A DNA stretch of 64,000 nt from Bolinopsis microptera (Eukaryota > Ctenophora > Tentaculata > Lobata > Bolinopsidae): the NCBI RefSeq assembly GCF_026151205.1, contig NC_087084.1, positions 8,610,394 to 8,674,393 on the forward strand, in the 5' to 3' direction. The position numbers were made by a program, and so were the translations under genes. Below are positions 11,699-36,342 of this stretch, in pieces (the stretch's first letter is position 1; every line of letters begins with the position of its first letter). The notes below the pieces were generated by a model. That model had not been told where the DNA came from. It did not search any database and saw only the letters and a program-made list of their open reading frames with translations.

Positions 11699-12121
11699 CT
11701 AGTGATCGCCACATCTGCTGCATAAAACTCCTTGCAAAATGAAGGCCATAGAAGCTGGGACTGACCAGCTCATGGTTAAAACTGGATTCTGAAAATCTAA
11801 TGTGGCCCCGTTCTCCGTCAAAAAATCGCTTCCAATTATTATGTCCTCTAGAATATGGGCTACAATCAACGTTACCCCCATTTTTCTACCTACTACGCCG
11901 ACCTTATCATGCACCTCTCCTTGCACGTATATAGGCGAATCCCCGGCGGCCTTTAACTTCACCCCGGTCTCTTTAACTGTCAGAACACCCTGTAACTTAT
12001 CCATCAAACTCTTAGATATGATGCTATGCATAGATCCACTATCCACCAGTGCAAAAACCTCCCTATTTGCGTTTGTAACGGGCAAATACAGATATCCAGC
12101 ACTGCATTGACCAATGCCCAC
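11699..12121 (-). CDS. Retroviral-type aspartic protease of LTR element 1
   Basis: An open frame of about 140 residues holds the retropepsin signature VFALVDSGSMHSII, with the catalytic Asp in DSG, and the later flap/helix motif LEDIIIGSDFL. It lies downstream of gag in the element, as protease does in Ty3/Gypsy elements, and would process Gag. No reverse transcriptase follows. The link to gag (12122-12492) contains stops, so protease is not in one frame with gag here, and its own start is uncertain. The frame itself is intact. Confidence 0.82.
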   Translation of the reverse strand: MGIGQCSAGYLYLPVTNANREVFALVDSGSMHSIISKSLMDKLQGVLTVKETGVKLKAAGDSPIYVQGEVHDKVGVVGRKMGVTLIVAHILEDIIIGSDFLTENGATLDFQNPVLTMSWSVPASMAFILQGVLCSRCGDH

Positions 12122-12492
12122 TCTACACTCTGGCCCCCCTCTTTCTGGCTCTCCTCCTTCTGCTCCACTACATCAGAATCCCTATTATCTGCCTCGGCTT
12201 GTTTTTGTTTACCAGGTAACGCTTCAAAAAGGGACTCTTCTATTTCAGGAAGGACTCTCGCTAACCCCCATGCCAGCTGGTACCCCTCTTTTCCTCTTTT
12301 CCTCTTTCTGACTCTCCTCTTTCTGCTTTACTACATTAGAACCCCTCTTCTCCTCCTCGGCTCGCTCTTGTTTATCAGGTACCGCTTCTAAATGGGACTC
12401 CTCTCTTCCCATCATCTTTCCCCAGGATTCAGGAAGGACTCTCGCTATGGTCTTCCTCCTTGGAGAGGGTCCACTACCTTCAGGAGCGTGTA

Positions 12493-13860
12493 TTAGTTTA
12501 AAGAACTGTTATTATAAGGGCTGGCATTAAAGTTCCCTTGTCCCCTCAATGACTGCAGTCCTTCTCTCACTCGTTCCTGCCCTGCCTCCTGATTACCCTG
12601 TCCATGGTTACACTGGGTACTTACATGCCCAGCAACACCACACTTGAAGCAAGTCACACATTGATCCGCTCTATGTCCACTCTTATTGCATTTGAAGCAC
12701 CTGTCTCCCCTGGGTCTTCTTTGCTGTACTCCTCCTCTTCTGAAGTTCCCTCGCTCTCTTTGAAAACCTCCTCGGCCACCGTGTCCTTGCGTACCATCCA
12801 TTGCAATATGACCCTGTCTACCGCATCCATAACAAGTAGGGGGCTTTCTACATTCCTTTGCGAAATGTCCATGCTGTCCACAGGTGTAACAAGCACCGAT
12901 GTCTCTTCTCGGCCAGTTCTCTTCCATCACTCGGTTTATCACTCCCTCATCCATCTCTATATCCTCCCCGATTTGGAACAAAAGTTCCTCCTCATTCTTC
13001 ATTGGTTTAGGGTTACGACTCGCTAGGATCCCATCCAACTTAACTGCCCTCTTTAGCGCGGCCTCAAAATCTTCCAATTCTGACTTGATTAACTCGATCC
13101 CGATTTCATCCTTTAATACCCCAGCTGTAAATACATCTAGCCTGATGGTCTTCTTGATCTCCTCCTTCTCCGGTGCATATGCCTCATCTGTCATGTCAGT
13201 GACTCTAGCTGCAAAATCCGAAATTGTCTCTTCCTCTTTCTGACGCATCTCAAGAAGTCTTTTCCTGCACCCGCCTTTGAATGCACATCACATAGCACCT
13301 CTGTCCTCCTCTCCAAACTCGCCTCTACATTTCTCTTCTCGTCCCGGGTTAATCGTAGGGTCTCCACTCTCCTCTGTGCCTTGGGGTCCAAGTACGTCAT
13401 TATCATGTCCACCAAGTCTTCATCCAAGATGTCCGCAGCATTGGCAAATATTTTAAACCCGCTCAGGAAGGTTCTAAAGCTGTGTTTCCCCAGCACAAAC
13501 ATCCGAGGTTTCATTAATGGGTATTTCTTACCCGCTGCTCTGTTCGCTTCTCTGATTCTCCTCTTTTCGGTCTCCTTCTCCTGCCTAGCTTCTAGCTTAC
13601 CCTCTATGAATCCATCTCTTCTTAGCTATGCTCCCTGCTGCCTCAATTCATCATATTGAGTCCTTAACTCTTCGTTTGCTAGCTCAGCCTCCTGCCGCGC
13701 TCTCATCATTACCTCATTAGCTATCTTTATCTCTGCCAATTCCTCTCTCGTTTGCTAGCTCAGCCTCCTGCCGCGCTCTCATCATTACCTCATTAGCTAT
13801 CTTTATCTCTGCCAATTCCTCTCTCAGTGCCGCTTCCTTGACTCAAATTATTTGTTATAT
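12493..13860 (-). pseudogene. gag of LTR element 1, frameshifted
   Basis: The C-terminal frame (13248-12493) carries four zinc knuckles: CYTCGQHGHFAKEC, CYGCGRQGHIAM (last Cys lost), CFKCNKSGHRADQC and CFKCGVAGHVSTQC, between basic RG-rich stretches, a nucleocapsid. The upstream frame (13514-13191) carries the capsid-like part beginning KYPLMKPRMFVLGKHSF. The two overlap in different frames at 13191-13248, so one frameshift separates them. Further upstream an acidic coiled-coil N-terminus (ELANEELRTQYDELRQ) holds an in-frame TAG near 13635 and a 76-bp tandem duplication (13679-13755). Gag would form the particle and bind RNA; this copy looks broken. Confidence 0.85.
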
Positions 13861-14310
13861 AGTAGTGTTGAAAGTATTAAAATACAATACAAACACTGTC
13901 TCTCTCTCTTCAACAGTTCCTCTCTCAGTGCCGCTTCCCTGACTCAAATTATTTGTTATATAGTAGTGTTGAAAGTATTAAAATAAAATACAAACACTGT
14001 CTCTCTCTCTTCAACAGTTCCTCTCTCAGTGCCGCTTCCCTGACTCAAATTATTTGTTATATAGTAGTGTTGAAAGTATTAAAATAAAATACAAACACTG
14101 TCTCTCTCTTCAACAGTGTACTAATTGAAATACAAACACTGTCTCTCTCTTCAATAATGTACTAATTAAAATACAAACACTGTCTCTCTCTTCAACAGTT
14201 CCTCTCTCAGTGCCGCTTCCCTGACTCAAGTTATTTGTTATATAGTAGTGTTGAAAGTATTAAAATAAAATACAAACACTGTCTCTCTCTTCAACAGTGT
14301 ACTAATTAAA
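13818..14310. repeat. Minisatellite in the leader of LTR element 1
   Basis: A unit of about 105 bp beginning CCTCTCTCAGTGCCGCTTCC and containing ATTTGTTATATAGTAGTGTT is repeated about four times, with some units shortened to their last 50 bp. It lies between gag and the 5' LTR. Confidence 0.88.
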
Positions 14311-15289
14311 ATACCAAGTGTACAGGTCAAATGTAATAATTAAAGCTCTCGCTTATCAGCTCTCTATTGCTCGGTTTTTACTCTAATTGATAAATCAGTG
14401 TCTCACACCGTCACTCCATGACTTAATCTCAGTCAGTTCCTCATATTCAAATATTCGGACAGTCAATTCACCACTCTCTTCACAGAAAAGTAGTCATAGT
14501 TTCTTTCATCATTGAAAATACCATGCCTTGGCACCCCTCAAATTTCAAAACCCCTTCAAAACGTTCCAAGTTTTCAAATCAATACACCGCTCTAATTCCC
14601 TACAAGTGACGTCACCACTCTCCGAATAACCTCTCTTCAACCTCCAATGCTAGCATCACCCGGGTCTTATTTATATAATATCTCTTCCTCTATCTCTTCC
14701 TCTATCTCTTTCTCTATCTCTTTCTCTATCTCTTCCTCTATCTCTTCCTCTATCTCTTCCTCTATCTCTTTCATGATATCACAATACGTAGCGCTACTAA
14801 AAGAAAACAAGTCTGACACACTACAGAACGGTTCAGCAGGCAGCCACTCCCACTGAGGCTCTGGTGGCTGAAAGTATGTCAAGTCTGCCGTCTTAAAACT
14901 TAAAATAAGACCCGGTTATCCTTGAATCAACTCATCAAAACACTCTCTCGAACCAATCCCTCAACGGACGGACATATACTCCTCAAAATAACCCCTCCTA
15001 ACCTGTGCCTCTCCGGTATCTAACCCCCTGTCCCCTCCACGATGAAAGAAACCCCAAAAGTACCATTTAAACTCTACACTTCACCGAGCATTCCTTTACT
15101 GCTTTTGCACTGCACTAGTCTAACAATGGTAACTGACAACACTGTATAATATTACGTTTACGTACATATTTACAAATACTCCTGACCTCTGTCGACTCAC
15201 TCTCACACACTAAATAGTCTCCCTTACCTTAATTAAAATACAAAACAAACTATCCTATAATAAAATAGGATCCTACCGTTCGCGCCACT
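14311..15289 (-). other. Leader of LTR element 1, with a 12-bp repeat and primer-binding site
   Basis: No coding seen. A TCTATCTCTTCC-type 12-bp repeat lies at about 14685-14770. The primer-binding site is at 15287 down to about 15270 (minus strand TGGCGCGAACGGTAGGAT), two bases inside the LTR. Confidence 0.75.
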
Positions 15290-16657
15290 TGTAAGCAGTC
15301 GACACTTGCTTCCCGGTTCGAAGTTTATTTGCATTTAATTAAGGGTTTGGACAATGGAAACGAGCGTGATAATAAAGGGTAGACCAAGTTAAACTATGAA
15401 ACAATACAATGAATAATTCGACAACCTCTACTTCAAATCCTAATTAACCAGACTCGTATCGCCCATAAACGCTCAGCGATCTAGTGCTGCAACATAAAAC
15501 ACGGATAGCACGGTCAACTCGCCTTGACCGTGCCTAATCTAGGTGCCCTGAAGTAACCACTGTCGATTCTAAACCTCTAACGACACGTTCCATCCGTGCT
15601 CACCAGGCCCCAACCATAACTGGTCCTGGTCCCTTACACTAGTCTGGTATCAACCATGACCCTCTATCGAATAGGGTGAGAATGCAAACAAGGGGTATAA
15701 TAAAGGTGCCCAAGGTACTTAACTGAACAATGAATAATCGAATATTTGCTCAACCAACGCTTAGTCACTTAGACTCATATTGCCTCAAATGCTGAGCAAC
15801 AAATTCCTAATTGCTCCGATTCATACTGCCTCAAATATTACGCAACCTACTTCCTGCCGTTAATCCTACTCTTAATCTAGCTTTACCTATCTGAGTCAAC
15901 CATTGCTGACTCTCGCTCTGCCAGAGCCCAGTGTTGTCAAGACATCCCCTGGTGTCGGCCGCAACCAAGCCTGATAACAGTAATTACGTAATGCTCCACT
16001 ATTCTACGGCCGCCAATCTTATACTTACCACTATAACCATCTACCTAACTAAACGACCTAACCTTAACAGGTTCTAGCTCCTACTCTTAGTCTAGCTTTA
16101 CCTATCTAAGTCAACCAGCGCTGACTCCCGCTCTGCCAGAGCCCAGTGTTGTCAAGACATCCCCTGGTGTCGGCCACAACCAAGCCTGATAACAGTAATT
16201 ACGTAATGCTCCACTATTCTACGGCCGCCAATCTTATACTTACCACTATAACCATCTACCTAACTAAACGACCTAACCTTAACAGGTTCTAGCTACAGAA
16301 CCTGCCCGGTATCAAAATGACCCCCCTCTCGATCGGGTAAACTGGCACTCCGCTATCTCCAAAAACTAACCCTATTTTCCTCCCGGGCTCTGATAGTCTA
16401 AACAATCTACCATTTCCCGGGAATTGCAAACTGTCCTGTCGATAGCCACAACATAGTAACACGTAACCTCGTACTGACCTAAACATATGTTAAACTGACC
16501 TCTCTGCACTTAAACTGCAATAACTGTCGTATACAAATATATGCCCAAAATACTACCGTCACATACTGGACACCACGACCGCCTTATTATAATCATTACA
16601 CTACCTACATATTACCCAATATTACCCTAAATTCATCTCAATTAATCACGGTTTACA
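15290..16657 (-). repeat. LTR of element 1 (5' LTR in element orientation)
   Basis: 1368 bp, the twin of 8930-10297, including the same 215-bp inner duplication. It is followed by the TAAT target duplication at 16658-16661. In the element's reading direction this LTR would hold the promoter; it fires leftwards, away from the transporter gene that begins 300 bases to its right. Confidence 0.93.
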
Positions 16658-16661
16658 TAAT

Positions 16662-16962
16662 ATTTGGCCTGAAGATTTAAAGGAGAATGCGCTAATTTGG
16701 TCCTCAGATTTAAAGGTAAATGCGCAATTTGTCGCAGAGAACTAAAATAATCGCGATTTGTTGCGAGGATCTGAGAAAATCGCGATTTGTCGCTGCAAAC
16801 ATCAAAAATCACGATTCCCTTTTGTCTTTGTTCTGTGTTTTCTTCTGTCAAGACGACGTACTGCTGCTTTGCGGAGAATCAGCTACATTTATCATTGGAG
16901 AAATTTAAGACGAAAATTTGGTCATAACAAATCCTGTTTTTAACGTTGAGGACTTCCATTAG
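16662..16962. other. Region upstream of transporter copy 2
   Basis: Contains two close ATCGCGATTTGTYGC motifs and a partly duplicated ATTTAAAGG...AATGCGC motif. It probably holds the promoter or first exon of the transporter, but neither was identified with confidence. Confidence 0.4.
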
Positions 16963-18947
16963 TCTGAAAGTGAATCTGCTCGAAGCAAAAAATATGGTAA
17001 GCAAAATCGAAAATCTTTACGTTACTTGCAGCAATGTTTTCGGTTAAATAGGGCGGAATCATGATGCGAAGATATTCAACGATAATATGACGATAAATCA
17101 TCATTTCAGACCCTAGCCTGGTATTGGACGCTACTGCTTTTGGTGACACTTTAGAAGAGAACGATGAGGAAAAACCGGTGTCATCAGATGACGAAGAACG
17201 TTCGGAGGGTAGATATTTATTTTCAATTCTTTAAAGATCACGAAAGCATGAATACTCCATAGTCTGTACGGTGATTTAGAATTCACAATACGAAATGTGC
17301 AAGATAACCTTTAATTATAACCTTTGCAGAAATGACAACATGCCATCGGAGGACGATAGTGATCTTTTCTTGCCTTGGAATGTACGTCGTATTTATGACC
17401 CGGTTGTATCCCTCCGGATTTTATTTAGACTTCCTCAAAAAATCTGGCTTCAATACCATAATAGGTGAGTGAGATTACATATTCAATTACAAATTTCCGA
17501 GCTTTCAAGCTTTTCCAGACATTAAAATGTTCGCATTATCTTTAGCTGCAATTCCATGGAAGATGCATAGAGATAAAAGTAAAATAATGTCTAAATATCA
17601 CTGTTTTTTTCAGGCACTGTTTCCATTTCTGCAGCTCTAATAACGTCGCCTGCTGGCCCATACATCTACAACTTTCTGCCAAAAACCATCAGAAACGCGT
17701 CCCTTTTCAAAAGATATTTTTGTGCGAGCCTTTTGAACCTGATCTGCTCCTGCATGATGGCTTTGATCAAAGTTTTCATTGATATGAATTCTGGTGCTTC
17801 AGTTATTTTCGGAACCATAGCATTACTAAGGGGTATTCAGGGGTTTTCAATGGGCATCATGCTTGTGTTAGTTAAGGTGAGGAATTATTTTATCTGCGGT
17901 CATTCATATTTTTTACCATTTAAAATTTAAATCGTGAACTGTGCCAAGGGCAGAGCATATGATTTACAGCTTTCAAAAATTGCCAAATTTAATGTATTTA
18001 TTTTCGATATTGCAGATGTAGTTATCATTACTGTATTCCAGGGAGAGGTTATAGATTTATATCTTAAGGAAGATAAGAAGATGATGATCTTGATAAGCGT
18101 CTTCATACAGGTTGGGGTAATCTTCGCAGGAGTATTAGGCACTGAGTTATTTGTAGCTGGTGGGTGGGTTTTAGTTGGTTTTGGTATAGCATCCTTCAAC
18201 ATCCTCCCTCTTTTAGCACTACTACCCCTAACAAACATAGAGGCGAAGAATAGTTGTGGACAAAAAGTTAATTCTACCGACAAGGAGTCCCAAGAATCGA
18301 CAGATGGAAGTGAGAGCATCTGCCCTCAACCAATTTCGTTATGGTCACAAAAAATCGCATTCTACTTTCCTGATGTAGTCTTGCTCATGAATAATGCGGT
18401 ATGTGATCTCATAGCATATGTGCTTCCAGCGAGGATCTTGTATTCCACCACAATTTCTCTTAATTCAGCCGTAAAAATTATGCGAATCTTTAGCACCGTC
18501 TCTCTTATTTCTGCTTTGACACTGAGCTTTATAGCAGGTAGAATTAAGAGGTTAAATTACATAATCACTATGGCGATAGGAAACTTCTTCTATCACATTG
18601 GAGCAGTAATGGCATTCGGAGCGACAACATGTGATTTCAAATTCTTTGACTTCACCTACCAAGTGGTGATAGGATTAGTTTTAATGGGATTAGGGGAGGC
18701 TTGCCATGCTAATCTCTATATGCCTAACAAGTTTTACCTTTACGAAAAGTGGAATTTGGACAACAGCGGCCTCGGAGAAAAGGCTGCCAAGATCTACAAC
18801 GTTGTTCTTAATGTTTCTTCAATTTTGGGTACTGTCGTATCAGCCCTGTCTTTGACAGAAGAGGGTGAAATTCCAACTATAGCTGTGATATCCGGATTTT
18901 GTGTATTTTTAACGTTGGGACTATTTCTCTGTAACCTGGTTAAATAG
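16963..18947 (+). CDS. MFS-type membrane transporter, copy 2 (with upstream exons)
   Basis: Exons 17110-17208, 17330-17464, 17614-17876 and 18042-18947 join in frame with canonical GT-AG introns (phases 1, 1, 0). A short exon 16963-16996 (SESESARSKKY) also fits phase 1 and adds an acidic N-terminal tail. The first of the four reads VLDATAFGDTLEENDEEKP, a cytosolic tail before TM1. The rest is a 12-segment MFS protein like copy 1, with conserved TM and loop text. The initiator codon was not found; it must lie left of 16963, close to the inserted LTR element. Subfamily and substrate are unknown. This is the more complete of the two paralogues and probably the parent copy. Confidence 0.82.
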
Positions 18948-19137
18948 GTTTGGAGAACTTTTCGGGGTAGACGTTTCTTAGACACTTTTTTAAAGAATTT
19001 GGTTTTTATTTCATCCGATAATCAATCTTAAAATCTCATTATATTTCATCGGATTTAAATTTAAGGATAAATTATTATTTTAGCATAATTAGTAATTACT
19101 ATATTACATTTACATTACAAGATTTCTTTAAAAACCG
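17237..19137 (+). repeat. Segmental duplication, copy 2 (transporter block)
   Basis: Counterpart of 1612-3497. Similarity begins inside the intron before the 17330 exon and fades after about 19137 in the 3' flank. Divergence of a few percent shows that the duplication is older than the LTR insertion. Confidence 0.9.
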
Positions 19138-19932
19138 TGAAATTTGTTTTTGTAGAACAAAATAAAAAATAATTAAAATTGTAGGCATCTCATGTTAATT
19201 TTTTAGCAGTGAAACATTTTTAATGCTCTGTCCTAACATCGCTTCATTGCTAATTGCTCAATTATATTTATTGCCGTATAACTATTATAAACGTCATGAC
19301 ATACGTATGGAGCAAGTTTCGCAGATGTAACTTATATACTTTTACTATTATATCAATTGATACGTGATTATAATTTACGGTATCATCACAACAGGTCAGC
19401 TTGTACCAGTTTTAGACCCCCTACACCCACCTTAAGCCACTTTACACATAGCTCTTGTGAGAAATGAACATAACGTAAGATTTCCAAAACCCCTCCCCCT
19501 AGGCTGCCTTACGCTATATGTAGTATGTACGTTATATATATAACGGGGTTCCGTCCAGGCCCTTCACACTTTGTTTCTGTCTGGTTCTGATGTACCGTCA
19601 CAATAGTGACTTTAATAGACAGTACGTATTATATCCCTACATCATGAGTTAATGCACGCCGCACGGCTACACTCGACTATAATAATAATGTGGCAGTGAA
19701 AGAGATGTAAGTGTTGAGAAACTTTCACACGGAATAAGGTCGAGAGAAATAGTGCAGAAACAGTACCTACTTATTTGTGCGGAAATAGTGCAGAAACAGC
19801 ACTTATTTGAGCTGACAACAACTGATTATAAATCAAATTATTAATCAAATTGTAAATCAACGGTAAAATAAATAATGAAATACAAAATAAAAACCAGATT
19901 ATAAAATATTTGTAAAGATAAAGACCACGTAC
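19138..19932. other. No gene recognised
   Basis: AT-rich sequence between the transporter and the last TRPM exon seen. I looked on the minus strand for the next TRPM exon, which should continue from phase 1 after the LVDNG motif, and did not find one. Confidence 0.45.
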
Positions 19933-33239
<13,307 letters not shown>

Positions 33240-34320
33240 AAAAAGTACTACTTCGCTATGTGAATAACATGACGTTAACATAAATATAACTATAAGATTG
33301 CTGATCTTAACTGTTTCGGCATTAACGCCTCAGAATGATTTTATAAATACTCGAAACAAAATGTTTAAAATCCAACCAGATTGCAGAGACAACATCTTAA
33401 AGTGCCGTACAAATTTGCGAATAGTGCGATTCCGCACCTGCCTGAATTTGCTATAATATGTGAACTGTGCAGCGAAAGTGCTGAAAATTTGGCCATTATT
33501 GGGGCTTGCTTGTAGCTTAAGGTTACAAAATGAGCGCGGAGTTTGGAGAATCTTCTTTTTAATAAGACAGGCTAATCTGTATATAATACCGTTGCATCGC
33601 ATGATTGTTCAGTTTAAGACATTAAAGAACGTTCAAGGACAATAGTTTACACAGAGTTTCCCGAAAATTCCAGATGTGTTACAGAATTACACACATAGAA
33701 TCTCTTGTACATTTGTTTATGACTAAAATATCTAGTCGCGACTAAAGTTACACAATATGAATCCGTTTGGGGATTGCGATCTTTATAATATATACTGTGC
33801 CTCGACTGAGCATTTTGATTTTGCCGGACTTTGCCCGAACTGATACTCGTACCCCGACCGTGCCCAAAACGTCTACAGATTATCAGATTACCACGAGATG
33901 GGGCTACAGTCGAGTGACTTATAACCATATGAGGTCTTTTTTTACTGCTAAAGTTTGCTGATAATTTTATAATAATCAGTATATTACATGTGGCTGGCGA
34001 TCTTTATTACCAAACTTTACAACATGACTATAACCTTGTGTTCTTCCACTGGAATGTTGGATTTTATGCTTTTCTCTTTTACATCATTTGAAGAATTGAC
34101 CTTTAACTAGAATTGAAATTGATAACCGTTCGAAATTTGGGAATTGAAACTTGCGTACAAGTGGTTCATTCAGGTTTATGATAATATGATATTATGTAAG
34201 TCCAAACGTATTCAAAACTTTCATGTGGCCAGGTCATTAAAATTATAAAAACAATGAAAACATTAATTATAACTAAAAACTCTCTGGTGAGGTGTATGTA
34301 ATTATCTTTGGTGAATAGTA
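33240..34320. other. Upstream region of the TRPM gene with old repeats
   Basis: Holds the inverted partner (about 33629-33760) of the repeat at 26485-26645. The plus strand near 33455-33530 resembles a decayed LINE zinc motif (CELCSESAENLAIIGAC). No promoter element could be named for the channel gene. Confidence 0.4.
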
Positions 34321-34321
34321 A

Positions 34322-34976
34322 ATGTACTTACAGTTACTTGCAGTTACTTTACAGTCACTTACAGTTACTTTACAGCAGTGATGCACGCCGGTTCATTTTT
34401 CGCCAACCGGCGGCGGCGTGCCCAAAATGGCCCGGCGTGGCGGCGTTCGGCGGCGTGGAACATAATTTTGTCAAAATTTAGGTTTGAATTTCCAGGCCCA
34501 CAAAAATTGTGGCGTACGTGCGTGCATGAAATAATGATGTAATAAGTGTGGTTTTTACAATTATATTTGGTGGTTTTTACAATTATATTTAAGAAAAATC
34601 AAATTCTTAACATTGTCGTTGGACAATTTGGATCTCCTAAAGTTCAAAATCAACCCCGACTGGCTTCATACTCTTTCTATTTCCTTTCACGCCACGCCGA
34701 CTTGAGAGGTATCGGCGTGGCGGCGTGTGAAAATGTGCCGGCGCGGCGGCGTCCGGCGGCGGCGTGCATCACTGCTTTACAGTCAATTACAGTTACTTTA
34801 CAGTCAATTACAGTTACTTTACAGTTATTTACAGTTACTTACAGTTACTTACAGTTACTTACAGTTAATTACAGTTACTTACAGTTACTTACAGTCACTT
34901 ACAGTTACTTACAGTCACTTACAGTTACTTACAGTTACTTACAGTAACTTTACAGTTACTTACAGTTACATTAAGG
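34322..34976. repeat. 10-11-bp minisatellite (CAGTTACTTA)n split by a MITE
   Basis: Units of ACAGTTACTT, with TTTACAGTCA variants, run at 34322-34375 and continue at 34775-34976. The 399-bp insertion between them is the MITE listed next. Confidence 0.93.
34376..34774. mobile_element. MITE, 399 bp, hAT-type 8-bp target duplication, GC-rich ends
   Basis: Ends CAGTGATGCACGCCG and its complement CGGCGTGCATCACTG. CTTTACAG flanks it on both sides (34368-34375 and 34775-34782). The ends are strongly GC-rich (GGCGGCG runs) in an AT-rich host; the middle is AT-rich and non-coding. The CAGTGATG end and the 8-bp duplication are typical of hAT elements. It differs in sequence from the MITE at 7467-7860. 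Confidence 0.93.
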
Positions 34977-36261
34977 GGAGATACACCAAAACCGTTTTTG
35001 CTCCGAACATCGATTTTATTTTATATTATTTTTAAATAGACAAAAAGAATAAGATTGTACACCTTCAAAAATTTTTAAAAATATTCCCTCATCGAGAAAA
35101 AAAATATTTTTCTTTTTCGAAAATTTTTAAAATTTGGAGAAGTCTGTTACTGTAATACCGATAGTTCGGCCATTTAAAAAGTTTTTTGGCTGATTTTTTT
35201 ACTGAACATTACTTACACTCCGTACTAGAAGCCATTGAAAGGATTATATAATTGAACAATAAATGACCAAGTTACAGACCGAACAAGGTGAAAAAAGAAA
35301 AATTGGGATTTTTGCCTACCACCAAAGTTGTACATTTCACCACCCGCCCAGGTCATCAGATATCGCTTCAAAAATTCTTGTGAGTGTAGTTGATGATCAT
35401 GGCAAGCTTTTTGGAACCGGATTTCTCTCAATTTTGAGTTTTAAGCTATGCAATGTGGCCTCAAACCAAACGACTTAGTAAAATTCATCGTAAAAAAGGG
35501 CAAAAAAGGCAGATGTAAGGCTTAAAATGCCTATAACTCAAAAAGTATCAGTTTTTTTGAAATAATTTTTACAGGATCGTAATCATCTTGGTAAGACGAA
35601 TCTTTTAATCATCAACATATTACAAGTTATGCTTGGGCAAATTGTTGTCATCGTTTTGTTACTCCTTTTGTTGCATTATTCGACAACTTCGTATCTATAC
35701 GTTATATATAACGTTGCTTTACACGATTGTTGTGTTTAACAGGACAATTAACTAAAACATTGAGTGTTTAAGCGACCAACGACACCGTGACTCACTTTCA
35801 ATCTGCTAAGGGGTTGTGATCCAGCTTGACAAGTTGGTCATTTGCCAGGATTCATCCTCGCTTGCTCTTTTAATCAAATCGATAGAGTCATGATGCACTA
35901 TTATCTCTTTGTCACATACACAGCATCATTAGAAACATCACTGTAACAATAGTAACTTAAACAATAGTAACTTAAACAATAGTAACTTATACACTATCTC
36001 CAATTTGCAGATTAAGTTGGATGTAAAATATAAATTATTGTATGGGATAATTTAAAGGGGCTTCCCAATTCCCATGAGGTTAGCTGTTGATATTAACTTT
36101 GTTTCCATTGATTATAACTGTGTATGGTTTATCATTGTATGGTCGTTCGTTCATATCATACGTGGCTTTGTAATTCAAGTCAAAAACAGTTTTGTTGTTG
36201 TTGCTGGTAGTTGAGTTCCATGAGGTTTAAGTAATTTGATAAGGGCTGTAATCCCTCTGAT
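34977..36261. other. No gene recognised
   Basis: AT-rich flank of the glycosyltransferase gene. A short ACAATAGTAACTTAA tandem repeat lies at about 35946-35990. No promoter was named. Confidence 0.45.
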
Positions 36262-36342
36262 ATGTTATATCTCACATGTAGTTTGTGCTCGTGTTTGTTT
36301 GAAACTCACTCAACTTTTGATTCAGTTGCTGATGCACTGCAA

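Larger units (their letters stand above)
8930..16657 (-). mobile_element. Non-autonomous Gypsy-type LTR retrotransposon (gag-protease, no RT or integrase)
   Basis: Both LTRs are 1368 bp (8930-10297 and 15290-16657), begin TGTAA, end TTACA, and differ at one base that I found (9021). The element reads on the minus strand: 5' LTR on the right, then after two bases a primer-binding site beginning TGGCGCG (15287 downward), a leader, gag, protease, then the 3' LTR. Where reverse transcriptase, RNase H and integrase should be (10298-11690) there are only two minisatellites. Near-identical LTRs show recent insertion, so the machinery must have come from a related complete element. The primer site resembles the tRNA-Ser type used by some insect Gypsy-group elements; that match is from memory. 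Confidence 0.92.

Noticed and set aside
33330-33640. Possible exon with CELCSESAENLA text
   Set aside because: Resembles a decayed LINE zinc motif with stops; too weak to list as a gene.
35225-35478. Overlapping frames of about 70 codons on both strands
   Set aside because: No recognisable domain, no splice or promoter support.
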